Assembly (NCBI GenBank): GCA_040386355.1
Contig: JAZKFP010000227.1
Coordinates: 1 to 17,720 of the forward strand
Direction of reading: 5' to 3'
From: JAZKFP01 sp040386355
GTDB taxonomy: Bacteria; Pseudomonadota; Gammaproteobacteria; Pseudomonadales; UBA6940
DNA length: 17,720 bases
The position numbers and the translations under genes were made by a program. Below, in pieces: positions 7,463 to 14,642 of this stretch; within the stretch, counting starts at the first letter, position 1; every line of letters begins with the position of its first letter. Below the pieces are notes generated by a model, which was not told the DNA's origin, did no database searches, and saw only the letters and a program-made list of their open reading frames with translations.

Positions 7463-8836
7463 TTAATATCTCGGAATTTGCAACACTTCACCGACTTTAA
7501 TCACGTCACTCGTTAAAGCATTCGCACTTTTAATAAGATCGGGCGATGTTCTATAACGTGCAGCAATAACAGATAGTGTTTCACCACGTGCAATCATATG
7601 TTTTTGTAATCCATTTTCACGCGCTAAAGCAAAATAGGTTTTTGGTGGTGGTTGATTGATAAAATATCCTCGAATTCCACGTAATAAAGAATTCGCTAAT
7701 GCCGTTTGATGGCTTGCAGTTTTTAATTGCTGTTCTTCAGTTGGATTACTGATAAAACCTAACTCAACTAATAGCGCAGGCATTTGAGCAGTTTTTAATA
7801 CGGCAAAACCCGCATGCTCCACTTGATTTTTATGCATACGCGCAACTTTGCGTAATTCTGCCAACATTGAATTGCCGGCTGCAACACTGTGTTCGCGGCT
7901 GCCATCTAGTGCCAAATCGACTAGTACTGATTTTAAAACTGCATCGGGTTGATCTTGAAAAGATCCGCCACCGATTTGATCCGCAGAATTTTCTTTTTCT
8001 GCAAGTAAGCGAGCACGGGTACTAGATGCGCCATTTGAAGATAAAACAAAAATGGATGCACCACGGGCAGATCGACGAATCCAAGCATCAGCGTGTAAAG
8101 AAACAAATAAATCCGCTTTTAAATCGCGTTGTGCAATTTGGCGACGTTCATGTAAAGGGATGAAATAATCACCAGTGCGCACAAGCTCCGCGCGCATACC
8201 AGGTTCTGCGTCAATCGCTTTTTTCAAACGTTGAGCAACCATTAAAACAACATCTTTTTCAATCAATCCCGATGGACCGCGCGCACCTGGATCTTGGCCG
8301 CCATGACCTGCATCAATGGCAATCACCACATCACGTACTGAACCTGGATTGAGATTGCTTTGCATATTGCGGATCGACTGTGATTGCTTTTTTTCCAATA
8401 ATGCAACGAGCGCATCATTTGATTCTGTATGGTTAATTTGTGTTAGCGCTGTGCTGTTGGGTAAATCGACAACCAAACGATGGCCCTGTGAATCACCTGG
8501 TGGTAATTGAAAAATTTCTGGAGTCACCGCCTGTTTCAAATCTAAAACGACTCGTAAATCTTTTTTATTACGGACCGCATGACGGATGTTACCTACCAAA
8601 GCATTTTGACTTGAAGTTTGAAACATTTTTTGATTGGTGCTTGCGCTTTTCAAATCCAGCACAAGGCGGCGAGGGCCTTCAAGTTCAAGCGTTTTATACT
8701 GAGCTGGTCCAGACAAATCGAAAACAATTCGAGTTTTGTCTGAGGATTCCCAAATTCGAATATCGTTAACTTGGGTCGCTGCAAGAGACTGACCACTGAG
8801 AAAGAAAAGAGTGCAAAGAGACAGCCAGTGCTTCAT
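7463..8836 (-). CDS. amiB: N-acetylmuramoyl-L-alanine amidase with AMIN and LysM domains
   Basis: Periplasmic zinc amidase that removes stem peptides from peptidoglycan during daughter-cell separation. The order is: signal peptide (1-19), AMIN domain (about 22-126), Amidase_3 domain (about 169-392), LysM (about 412-456; HMIARGETLSVIAARY). Zinc ligands are His178 (IDAGHGG), Glu193 (LIEKD) and His248 (SLHAD), and the catalytic Glu is Glu358 (LLVELGFISN). The segment about 280-345 matches the position of the regulatory helix that EnvC displaces in AmiB/AmiC enzymes. The first 71 nt overlap the end of tsaE, so the two are cotranscribed and probably coupled. The E. coli AmiB shares the C-terminal LysM, which favours AmiB over AmiA. 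Confidence 0.95.
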   Translation of the reverse strand: MKHWLSLCTLFFLSGQSLAATQVNDIRIWESSDKTRIVFDLSGPAQYKTLELEGPRRLVLDLKSASTNQKMFQTSSQNALVGNIRHAVRNKKDLRVVLDLKQAVTPEIFQLPPGDSQGHRLVVDLPNSTALTQINHTESNDALVALLEKKQSQSIRNMQSNLNPGSVRDVVIAIDAGHGGQDPGARGPSGLIEKDVVLMVAQRLKKAIDAEPGMRAELVRTGDYFIPLHERRQIAQRDLKADLFVSLHADAWIRRSARGASIFVLSSNGASSTRARLLAEKENSADQIGGGSFQDQPDAVLKSVLVDLALDGSREHSVAAGNSMLAELRKVARMHKNQVEHAGFAVLKTAQMPALLVELGFISNPTEEQQLKTASHQTALANSLLRGIRGYFINQPPPKTYFALARENGLQKHMIARGETLSVIAARYRTSPDLIKSANALTSDVIKVGEVLQIPRY

Positions 8837-9413
8837 ATCGTGGATTAACTCGTATAGTAAACCATCGTTGTGTATTAAATGGAGAAGTTTGCGCGTCTAA
8901 AAGAGCAACTTCTTTTCCATCTATGGAATCTAATTCTAGACCAAGGATATTGTTCTTAAATGTTTCATCAGGCATTTTTTCAGCGGAATTTTTAATTATT
9001 ATTTCTAAAGCTGGAGGCGGTAAAGCGGATTTTCCGCGCGATGCCCATTCAACAATACAACTATTTTCATCGTGTAATATGTCTCGGATGCCAATCATAT
9101 CGAGTTCTGCACAATCTGCAATCCGATATAAGTCCAGATGATAAATATTTAGATTGTTTAAAGTATAGTGCTCAACCAACGCATACGTAGGGCTTTTTAC
9201 TGAACCTTTATGTCCAAGCGCTCTTAACAAAGCACGGGTTAACGTGGTTTTACCGCTGCCAAGATCGCCTTCAAGATATAGATGAATTCCTGGTTTTAAA
9301 CAAAGCGCTAAATGGGCTGCCAGTTGTTCGGTTTCCGATTCAGAAAAAAGTTCAATCGTTATTTCTAGCGAAAAATTCCGAGAACTAAACATACGAGGCA
9401 TAATACTTCTCAT
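8766..9413 (-). CDS. tsaE: tRNA threonylcarbamoyladenosine biosynthesis ATPase TsaE
   Basis: P-loop protein that works with TsaB-TsaD to make t6A37 on ANN-decoding tRNAs. The Walker A is GDLGSGKTT (about residues 50-58). SPTYALVEHY and IYHLDLYRI follow, then the CIVEWASRG Walker-B-like segment. The protein is 215 aa, about 60 longer than E. coli TsaE. The extra C-terminal part (about 155-215) overlaps amiB by 71 nt and has no recognisable domain. Alternative starts are Met5 (9401; GAGAAG 4 nt upstream) and Met8 (9392). In other gammaproteobacteria nnr precedes tsaE directly; here 5.3 kb of opposite-strand genes intervenes. Confidence 0.93.
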   Translation of the reverse strand: MRSIMPRMFSSRNFSLEITIELFSESETEQLAAHLALCLKPGIHLYLEGDLGSGKTTLTRALLRALGHKGSVKSPTYALVEHYTLNNLNIYHLDLYRIADCAELDMIGIRDILHDENSCIVEWASRGKSALPPPALEIIIKNSAEKMPDETFKNNILGLELDSIDGKEVALLDAQTSPFNTQRWFTIRVNPRYEALAVSLHSFLSQWSVSCSDPS

Positions 9414-9448
9414 TACCGATCATGCAATACAGTAAAAATAATCATTCA

Positions 9449-9454
9449 ATTATA
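9449..9454 (-). promoter_or_regulatory. Possible -10 box (TATAAT) for tsaE-amiB
   Basis: A perfect TATAAT lies on the minus strand 35-40 nt upstream of the tsaE start, inside the island edge. The separation from nnr means tsaE-amiB needs a local promoter. No strong -35 box is seen. Confidence 0.4.
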
Positions 9455-9620
9455 TGTACGCTTGGACACCGCTATTATAAATTCAGCAGCGCAGTTTACA
9501 CAAAGCGATTTAACAAAAGTAATTTTAATCGTGAAAGTAGTTTATTTATCAATTTTTTTTAAAGTTCGATTCCTTCCCCAGTTCCATTATTTTCTTAGTA
9601 AAAATAAAAGGAAAACTCCA

Positions 9621-9953
9621 ATGCATATTCTTTCAGATTATCAAAGCTGTATAGAAGCGTGTTATGCCTGTGCTACTGCATGTGATCATTGTTCAAGCTC
9701 TTGCCTGCAAGAATCCAATGTACAACACATGGCAAAGTGTATCGAACACGATGCGCAGTGTGCAGCGATATGCCGACTTGCAGCAGAATTTATGGCACGA
9801 GGTAGCTCGTTTGCCCCGCAAATTTGCAAATTATGCGCGGAAATATGTGAGACCTGCGCAAAAGAATGTGGTCAGCATAAAATGGATCATTGCCAGCACT
9901 GCGCGCAAGCCTGTAAAAAATGTGCAAAAATGTGTCGAGCTATGGCGGCTTAA
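9621..9953 (+). CDS. Four-helix-bundle copper-storage protein (Csp3-like, DUF326)
   Basis: The 110-aa protein holds 19 cysteines in repeated CxxC, CxxxC and CxxxxxxC spacings across predicted helices (for example CIEACYACATACDHC and CAEICETCAKEC). This is the hallmark of Csp copper-storage proteins, which bind many Cu(I) ions with thiolates inside a four-helix bundle. There is no Sec or Tat signal, so it is of the cytosolic Csp3 type. The ATG at 9621 has an AAGGA 8 nt upstream. An upstream in-frame TTG at 9462 would add 53 non-conserved hydrophobic residues and is rejected. It is the first gene of the island, opposite to tsaE. It could buffer copper together with the SCO1 protein at the far left, but they are not an operon. 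Confidence 0.9.
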   Translation: MHILSDYQSCIEACYACATACDHCSSSCLQESNVQHMAKCIEHDAQCAAICRLAAEFMARGSSFAPQICKLCAEICETCAKECGQHKMDHCQHCAQACKKCAKMCRAMAA

Positions 9954-9984
9954 ATATATTAATTAAATATTAATCGGTAGAAGT

Positions 9985-10033
9985 TTTTGGAAGATTGTTG
10001 AATTCTTAAAATTGATAACCTTCCAAAATTTTT
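9985..10033 (+). terminator. Possible terminator after the Csp gene
   Basis: A 9-bp perfect inverted repeat (TTTTGGAAG at 9985-9993, CTTCCAAAA at 10020-10028) with a 26-nt loop is followed by an ATTTTTG tract. The long loop makes it a weak candidate. Confidence 0.4.
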
Positions 10034-10252
10034 GTTAATTAATGCAAAGCAATTTTAATATTTTTACTAAGTTTGATAGAAAATCTTTTGAATAAAGCTC
10101 CTCAATTAAATTTACCATTTTTGATAATCACAACTTATGCGTAAAACTATATATTGCTGGCACAATATAACTAGCCGATGGATATAGTCGTTTGCTCAAA
10201 TTTTTTTCTAAATTTTGCTAAAATTTTCTTGTGATCTAAAACAAAGAAGAAT

Positions 10253-10345
10253 ATGGTTCATTTCAAGAAAACCCCATTTGCAGTCTTTCTTGTAGTTTTG
10301 CCCCTGTATTCTGTTATAGCTGTGCCTTTTACTTTAACGACGTAG
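10253..10345 (+). CDS. Short ORF resembling a secretion signal, perhaps a gene remnant
   Basis: Within the 560-bp spacer 9954-10513, an ATG at 10253 opens a 30-codon frame that reads like a Sec signal peptide: MVHFKKTP, a hydrophobic core FAVFLVVLPLYSVI, and a small-residue cleavage site before VPFTLTT. It ends with TAG at 10343. An AAAGAAGA precedes the ATG. The frame stays open for 37 codons after the stop, but without recognisable sequence, so this may be the front of a broken exported-protein gene. The rest of the spacer is AT-rich with no other support for a gene. Confidence 0.25.
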   Translation: MVHFKKTPFAVFLVVLPLYSVIAVPFTLTT

Positions 10346-10513
10346 CTGCATTTCCGATTTAAAATTATTTTTATGCAACTTGTGGTTTGCGTAACACGAA
10401 TATTTTTTTGCAAAGAATACGGGTGTAATGTTTTCAACATAATTTTGAAAATGATTTAAGAATTTCCCTTTCCTTTTTTTTAGTAGTTTGTCTTTTTACA
10501 TGGAGCTTTAATC

Positions 10514-11797
10514 ATGGCATTGCGAACCTCAAACTCAACAGCCAATGCAACAGCAAGTCAGCAAAGACCTTCAAATGATTCACGACAGGAAGAAGTTTCT
10601 CGCTCAAGTGAAGGCGGAAGCGCATTGGGTGGTTTTTTAATTGCTATAGCGATTGGGGTTTCTTTTGCAAAAATTATTGCTCCAGCGCTCGTCGTCACAA
10701 ATGCGATTATGGACAATGCTTCGGATTCAAAAATGCGGAATACATCCTCGAATTCCAATGTATCAAATATACAACAAGGTACTGATATTTCACCTAAGCC
10801 ACGATTAGATTCAATCAGTCGAGCTCCCGTTTCTAGAGCTACAATTGAATTATTATCCGACGTACCTCCACCTCTTAAAACGGCAACACCATCACCCGTT
10901 TCTGCCTCTTCTAGAAATGTGTCAAGTTCAATAGATTCAGAACATACCACAGCCGCGGCACAAAGTAGAAAAAGCGAAACCCAAGCAAAAAGATCAAGTG
11001 AACCTGCAAGAACAAATCAAACCTCTACAGCGCAAGCCACAAGACAAGATGCTGTGCAAGCTTCAACTGCTTCTGTCGCAGAAAATAAACCATCGCTTGT
11101 TCAACATGCTGTAGCCACTGCTCAACCAAAAAATGAATTAAAGTTTATGCCTCAATCTAAAAATGGGCCAAGGCTTGTACCTCAATCTAAAAATAAACAA
11201 ACTCGTGATGAAGTAAATAATTCAGCAAATTCAGATGCGAATCAAACAAACTCTAGAGCAAATGATCGTGTTGCTGAAGCTAAAAATACTCCTGTTCATT
11301 CTCCACCCGAAATAAAAGTTGCTTCACCTCCATTGCCGTCTCGCCCTCAGTCAGCTGCATCTAATAATCAACAGCGTGTGCAGCAGCAAGCTGCGCAAGC
11401 ACAAGCGAAGGCTGCGGCAGAAGCAAGAGCTAATGTTTATTTGGAAGAGAAAGATGAACAGAGGCCAGTTTATAGTGAGAGAACGGATGCAAGAGGGTTG
11501 CGTGAAAGAAGGTCAGTAGCAGAAGTAAGACAGGCAAATAATGCTCCGCTTAGAGAAGTTTCTGATATGCAAAGAATAAGTGAAATGTTTTTAACTTTAA
11601 CTAAAAACAGCAACAGGTCAGATGCGCAATTTGAAGAAATGAGATTTGAAATGGGCTCAATGAAACGTGAAATGGAAGAAAACCAAAAAAATAGTGCTAA
11701 AGAAAATCAAAAATTTAGAGAGGAAATGACGGCAGAAATAAAGGCATTAAAAGCGAAAAAATCAATATTTTCTCGTCTACGTTCTAATCATGCTTAA
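10514..11797 (+). CDS. Membrane-anchored, low-complexity coiled-coil protein
   Basis: The family is not recognised. The 427-aa protein has a polar Ser/Asn/Gln-rich N-terminus (1-36) and one hydrophobic segment (about 37-66, GGFLIAIAIGVSFAKIIAPALVV). A long, probably disordered Ser/Ala/Thr/Gln/Asn-rich middle (about 67-345) follows, with a short internal repeat (M/V)PQSKN. The C-terminus is a charged coiled coil (about 350-416) ending in KKSIFSRLRSNHA. The helix EMFxTxxxxxxRxxAQFxEM matches the C-terminal helix of the next gene, and the FSRL tail matches the end of the pseudogene further on. GGAG stands 8 nt before the ATG. Architecture and neighbours suggest an envelope or secreted host-interaction protein; this is inference. 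Composition differs from the flanking housekeeping genes. Confidence 0.8.
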   Translation: MALRTSNSTANATASQQRPSNDSRQEEVSRSSEGGSALGGFLIAIAIGVSFAKIIAPALVVTNAIMDNASDSKMRNTSSNSNVSNIQQGTDISPKPRLDSISRAPVSRATIELLSDVPPPLKTATPSPVSASSRNVSSSIDSEHTTAAAQSRKSETQAKRSSEPARTNQTSTAQATRQDAVQASTASVAENKPSLVQHAVATAQPKNELKFMPQSKNGPRLVPQSKNKQTRDEVNNSANSDANQTNSRANDRVAEAKNTPVHSPPEIKVASPPLPSRPQSAASNNQQRVQQQAAQAQAKAAAEARANVYLEEKDEQRPVYSERTDARGLRERRSVAEVRQANNAPLREVSDMQRISEMFLTLTKNSNRSDAQFEEMRFEMGSMKREMEENQKNSAKENQKFREEMTAEIKALKAKKSIFSRLRSNHA

Positions 11798-11914
11798 ATA
11801 AGAGAAAATCATTTATTAATAGTTGATTTATTTGACTTTAATTTTTAAAGATAAATGCATTTGTGAAAATGTATTAAAAAATCTAAATTGAATAATAAGA
11901 AATAGGAGGCATTT

Positions 11915-13054
11915 ATGCACACTGTACCAACGCGTGCGCAAGTTGTTCATCAAGCGAGGAATTATTGTCACACAGTTTCTGATCGTGTTACTTTTTATCT
12001 TAAAAACATTAAAGAAGCGTATGCCTCTTTTATAGATCGATTGTTGTGGAATGAAACTGGAGATGTCCGTCAGTCGTCTTCAGGATTAAAAAAAGCATTC
12101 AGTACCACAGAAAGTCCAACTGCTTTGTTGTCGAAGCCAATTCCCTTTATTAGATCATCTGATAGTACTTTGGAAAAAACTAATATAATAAATCCTTGTA
12201 CATTGTTAGAAAAAACAGCACATGCAAAAGTTGATATTGATCCTGCATTTAATCGTGCTGAAGCGATTCAAGAAGAAACCGAGCGAAGAGCAGAGCTAAA
12301 TATTTCAAATTCGGTACCGATTGAAAAATTAACGGATAAACAATTACAGCAAAATAAACGCTTTGCAGACTACTACACCGATTCGATCAGCTTGAATTTT
12401 ATTCAAGACGCCTGGTTAGGCAGTGATGGAAAAGTCTATAACTACGATACGCTTCTCCATTTAAATGGCATTAACCCAATTACCAAAGCACCATTGTTAG
12501 CGGTGGCGGATCAGAGATTTTTACAAGAGCTTAGCCACTATCAAAGCACGGGAATCGCTCCCGATATTTTATTAGATCCCTATACCAATCAAGTAATGCA
12601 AAATCCTGTTTTTACTACAAACGGTGTACGGTGTGATTATTCAAGTGCTAAGGAGACAAACCCTGGCGCTGTGATGCAAAAAGATTTTGCAGCAGGCCAA
12701 TTATTAGAAACCCTCACTTCAAATCAACCTACTCATACTCAGCCTGTAGAATGCAACAGTGTTGCAGATTGCTTAAGTGTGATTGACCAAGACAATTGTT
12801 CACCGCAACAGCGACAGATTGTAGAGTTGGCTTACCAACAACAAGATGCATTGAGAACGGATCGACCACGATCTTATGTGGGTCATACTACCACTGCAGA
12901 TGAGAGCGAAATATCTTCCATTATGTCTACGGGTCGACAGTTTACAATGGCAGATATTGTGGAAATGTTTGAAACTATCATAGCTTCTGCAGAGAGAAGA
13001 GAAGCGCAATTTCAAGAAATGAAAAATGATTGGAAATGTTTGAAATTAACATAG
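11915..13054 (+). CDS. Candidate effector with two U-box-like modules, C-terminus truncated
   Basis: The 379-aa protein has no signal peptide. An N-terminal helical region (VSDRVTFYLKNIKEAYASF) is shared with the downstream paralog. Residues 163-206 read like the second half of a U-box: SDGKVYNYDTLL, then NPITKAPL, then ADQRFLQEL. Residues 218-267 read like the first half: LLDPYTNQVMQNPVFTTNG followed by a YSSA helix start. U-boxes are E2-binding folds of ubiquitin ligases, and bacterial ones are known as host-directed effectors (for example Legionella LubX, with two U-boxes). Function here is inferred. A strong AGGAGG (11904-11909) stands 5 nt before the ATG. The protein ends early (KNDWKCLKLT) because a 71-bp tandem duplication shifts the frame; the lost coiled-coil tail is intact in the next frame. 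Confidence 0.78.
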   Translation: MHTVPTRAQVVHQARNYCHTVSDRVTFYLKNIKEAYASFIDRLLWNETGDVRQSSSGLKKAFSTTESPTALLSKPIPFIRSSDSTLEKTNIINPCTLLEKTAHAKVDIDPAFNRAEAIQEETERRAELNISNSVPIEKLTDKQLQQNKRFADYYTDSISLNFIQDAWLGSDGKVYNYDTLLHLNGINPITKAPLLAVADQRFLQELSHYQSTGIAPDILLDPYTNQVMQNPVFTTNGVRCDYSSAKETNPGAVMQKDFAAGQLLETLTSNQPTHTQPVECNSVADCLSVIDQDNCSPQQRQIVELAYQQQDALRTDRPRSYVGHTTTADESEISSIMSTGRQFTMADIVEMFETIIASAERREAQFQEMKNDWKCLKLT

Positions 13055-13102
13055 CTTCTGCAGAGAGAAGAGAAGCGCAACTTCAAGAAATGAAAAATGA
13101 AA
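12961..13102 (+). repeat. 71-bp tandem duplication causing a frameshift
   Basis: Copies 12961-13031 and 13032-13102 agree at 66 of 71 bases. Because 71 is not a multiple of three, the frame changes at the junction and a TAG ends the upstream gene within copy 2. The small divergence between copies argues against an assembly error. Confidence 0.9.
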
Positions 13103-13182
13103 TAAAAGAAAATAAAAAAGAATCGGATAAACAACGAGAAGAACTTCGACAAGAGTTTGCTGGTTTGATTGCAACCCACTAA
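13033..13182 (+). pseudogene. Displaced C-terminal coding part of the U-box-like gene
   Basis: Frame +1 from 13033 encodes EMFEINIASAERREAQLQEM followed by a charged coiled coil (KNEIKENKKESDKQREEL) and the end RQEFAGLIATH, with a stop at 13180-13182. This is the original C-terminus of the preceding gene, now out of frame by two bases and without a start of its own. The EMF...AQxxEM helix matches the C-terminal coiled coil of the gene at 10514-11797. Confidence 0.8.
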
Positions 13183-13288
13183 AACATATTCGGAGATTTT
13201 ATTTTTCACAATATTTTTTAGATGAAGGCAATTGATCAATATTAAGACAAGATTTGTTTTTTGTTTCTTGAAAAAATATAGGGGATTT

Positions 13289-14572
13289 ATGCATAATGTA
13301 TCGATACGTATTCAAGTGAACGGAGGAGCAACCACTTGTAACAAGGTATCTGATCATATCACCTCCTATCTTAAGAACATTAAAGAATCGTATGCCTCTT
13401 TTAAAGATCGATTGTTATGGACTGAAACTACTAATATCCGACAATCATCTTCAATTACTAAAAAACAATTACATCCGACGTTAAGTCAAATTGCTCTATT
13501 AACTAAACCTTTAACTTTTATCCGTTCAGAATGTTCTGCTTTTAAAAAAACAAGCTTCTTTAAGTTTTTAAAAGAGAAGCTATTCACTCAAAATAATGAA
13601 GTAACTAATCCTAACTTTAATCGTTCTGAAGCCATCGAGAAAGAAAAAGAGCGCAGAGCAGAACTACATATTTTAAGTGCTATACCAGTTGAAGATCTAA
13701 CAGATAACCAGCTGCAGACAAACAAATGATTTACTGAATATTATACCGATCCTATAAGTTTTAGTTTTATTCAGGATGCATGGCTGGCAAATAATGGAAA
13801 AGTCTATGATTATGAAACTTTAATTCATTTAAACGGAATTGATCCTATCACTAAAAATCCATTATTTGCAGTGCCTGACAATCGGTTTATTAAAGAGCTA
13901 AATTGGTATTTAAAAACAGGGCTCGCGCCTAATATCTTATTAGATCCATTTACAAATAAAATCATGCAAAACCCTGTATTTACTACCACTGGAATGCGAT
14001 GCGATTCTTCAAGTGTTCAGAAGCTTGAATATAATTTCGCGTTATAAAAAGACTTTATTGCCAACCAATTTTTAGACAGTTTTAAAACATTTAATAATCA
14101 GCCTTCAAATGAATTTAATCACAAAAATTTTTCTGAATATGCCTTAATAATTCGAAGCAAAAGCTGTTCTGAAAAACAGAAAAATATTTTAGATTTATCG
14201 GAGAGACAGCAATTTGCTTTGCACCTTAATTTGCATAAATCTTACAGGAGCGAAGAAGAGGTTGAATTGCAAAACCCTCAAGAAGTGAAAAGCCAAAGAC
14301 TAGAATTAACCATTTCAAATACAGTGAATTTCAATTTGACTCAGGATTTGCTGGATGTTATTGCTATGGAAGTTCGCTTGGACAGAATAGATTTTAAATC
14401 AAACAAAACATATAAAACCGATTTAAGAGTGCAAGAGAATAGAGTGTTTTATATTGAAGATACTCAAAAGCTGAGAGAAGAAGTAAATTCTCGATTGGAT
14501 AAAGTAGCAGCACGTCTTACCGTTTTAGAATCGAGAAATAATAAATCTTACTTCTCTCGATTAAGCTTTTAA
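13289..14572 (+). pseudogene. Paralog of the U-box-like gene with two in-frame stops
   Basis: One frame runs from ATG 13289 to TAA 14570-14572, about 427 codons, interrupted by TGA at 13727 and TAA at 14045. It aligns with the gene at 11915 from the first residues (MHNVSIRIQVN / MHTVPTRAQVV). Both U-box-like modules are conserved after the first stop (FIQDAWLANNGKVYDYETL, DPITKNPL, LLDPFTNKIMQNPVFTTTG). At the stops the intact paralog has CGC and CAA; the TAA is one C-to-T change from CAA, and the TGA is one C-to-T change from a CGA arginine codon. The C-terminus (from about 14330) is a different coiled coil ending in NNKSYFSRLSF. The ribosome-binding site (AGGGG) is weaker than that of its partner. 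This looks like a recently inactivated duplicate, because substitutions in the dead part are still mostly conservative. Confidence 0.85.
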
Positions 14573-14614
14573 AAAATTCCTACTTCTGAAACTCGTAAAT
14601 AATTATGAATCTTT

Positions 14615-14642
14615 CGTGATAGTATCAAATGATACTATCACG
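14615..14642. terminator. Perfect 12-bp hairpin between convergent genes
   Basis: CGTGATAGTATC (14615-14626) and its exact complement (14631-14642) enclose an AAAT loop. It lies between the end of the pseudogene and the convergent end of nnr. No U tract follows on either strand, so it may be a weak bidirectional terminator or a protein-binding palindrome. Confidence 0.5.

Noticed and set aside
8316..9141. Plus-strand ORFs opposite amiB and tsaE
   Set aside because: They lie wholly inside two well-identified minus-strand genes and show no domain or start signal.
9462..9620. Upstream TTG start for the Csp protein
   Set aside because: It would add 53 residues without Csp character and has no ribosome-binding site, while ATG 9621 has AAGGA at good distance.
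10258..10440. 60-aa minus-strand ORF in the island spacer
   Set aside because: No ribosome-binding site, no recognisable sequence, and it overlaps the plus-strand signal-peptide-like ORF.
12800..13239. Minus-strand ORFs opposite the end of the first U-box-like gene
   Set aside because: They are reverse-strand readings of the 71-bp duplication and the coiled-coil sequence; poor composition and no start signals.
13727..14047. TGA/TAA recoding (selenocysteine, pyrrolysine or altered code)
   Set aside because: Two different stops are involved, the intact paralog has Arg and Gln codons there, no recoding element is seen, and other genes in the window use normal stops.
14219..14572. Separate 117-aa gene starting with TTG
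   Set aside because: It is in the same frame as the pseudogene, continues its coding sequence without a break from 14048, and has no ribosome-binding site.
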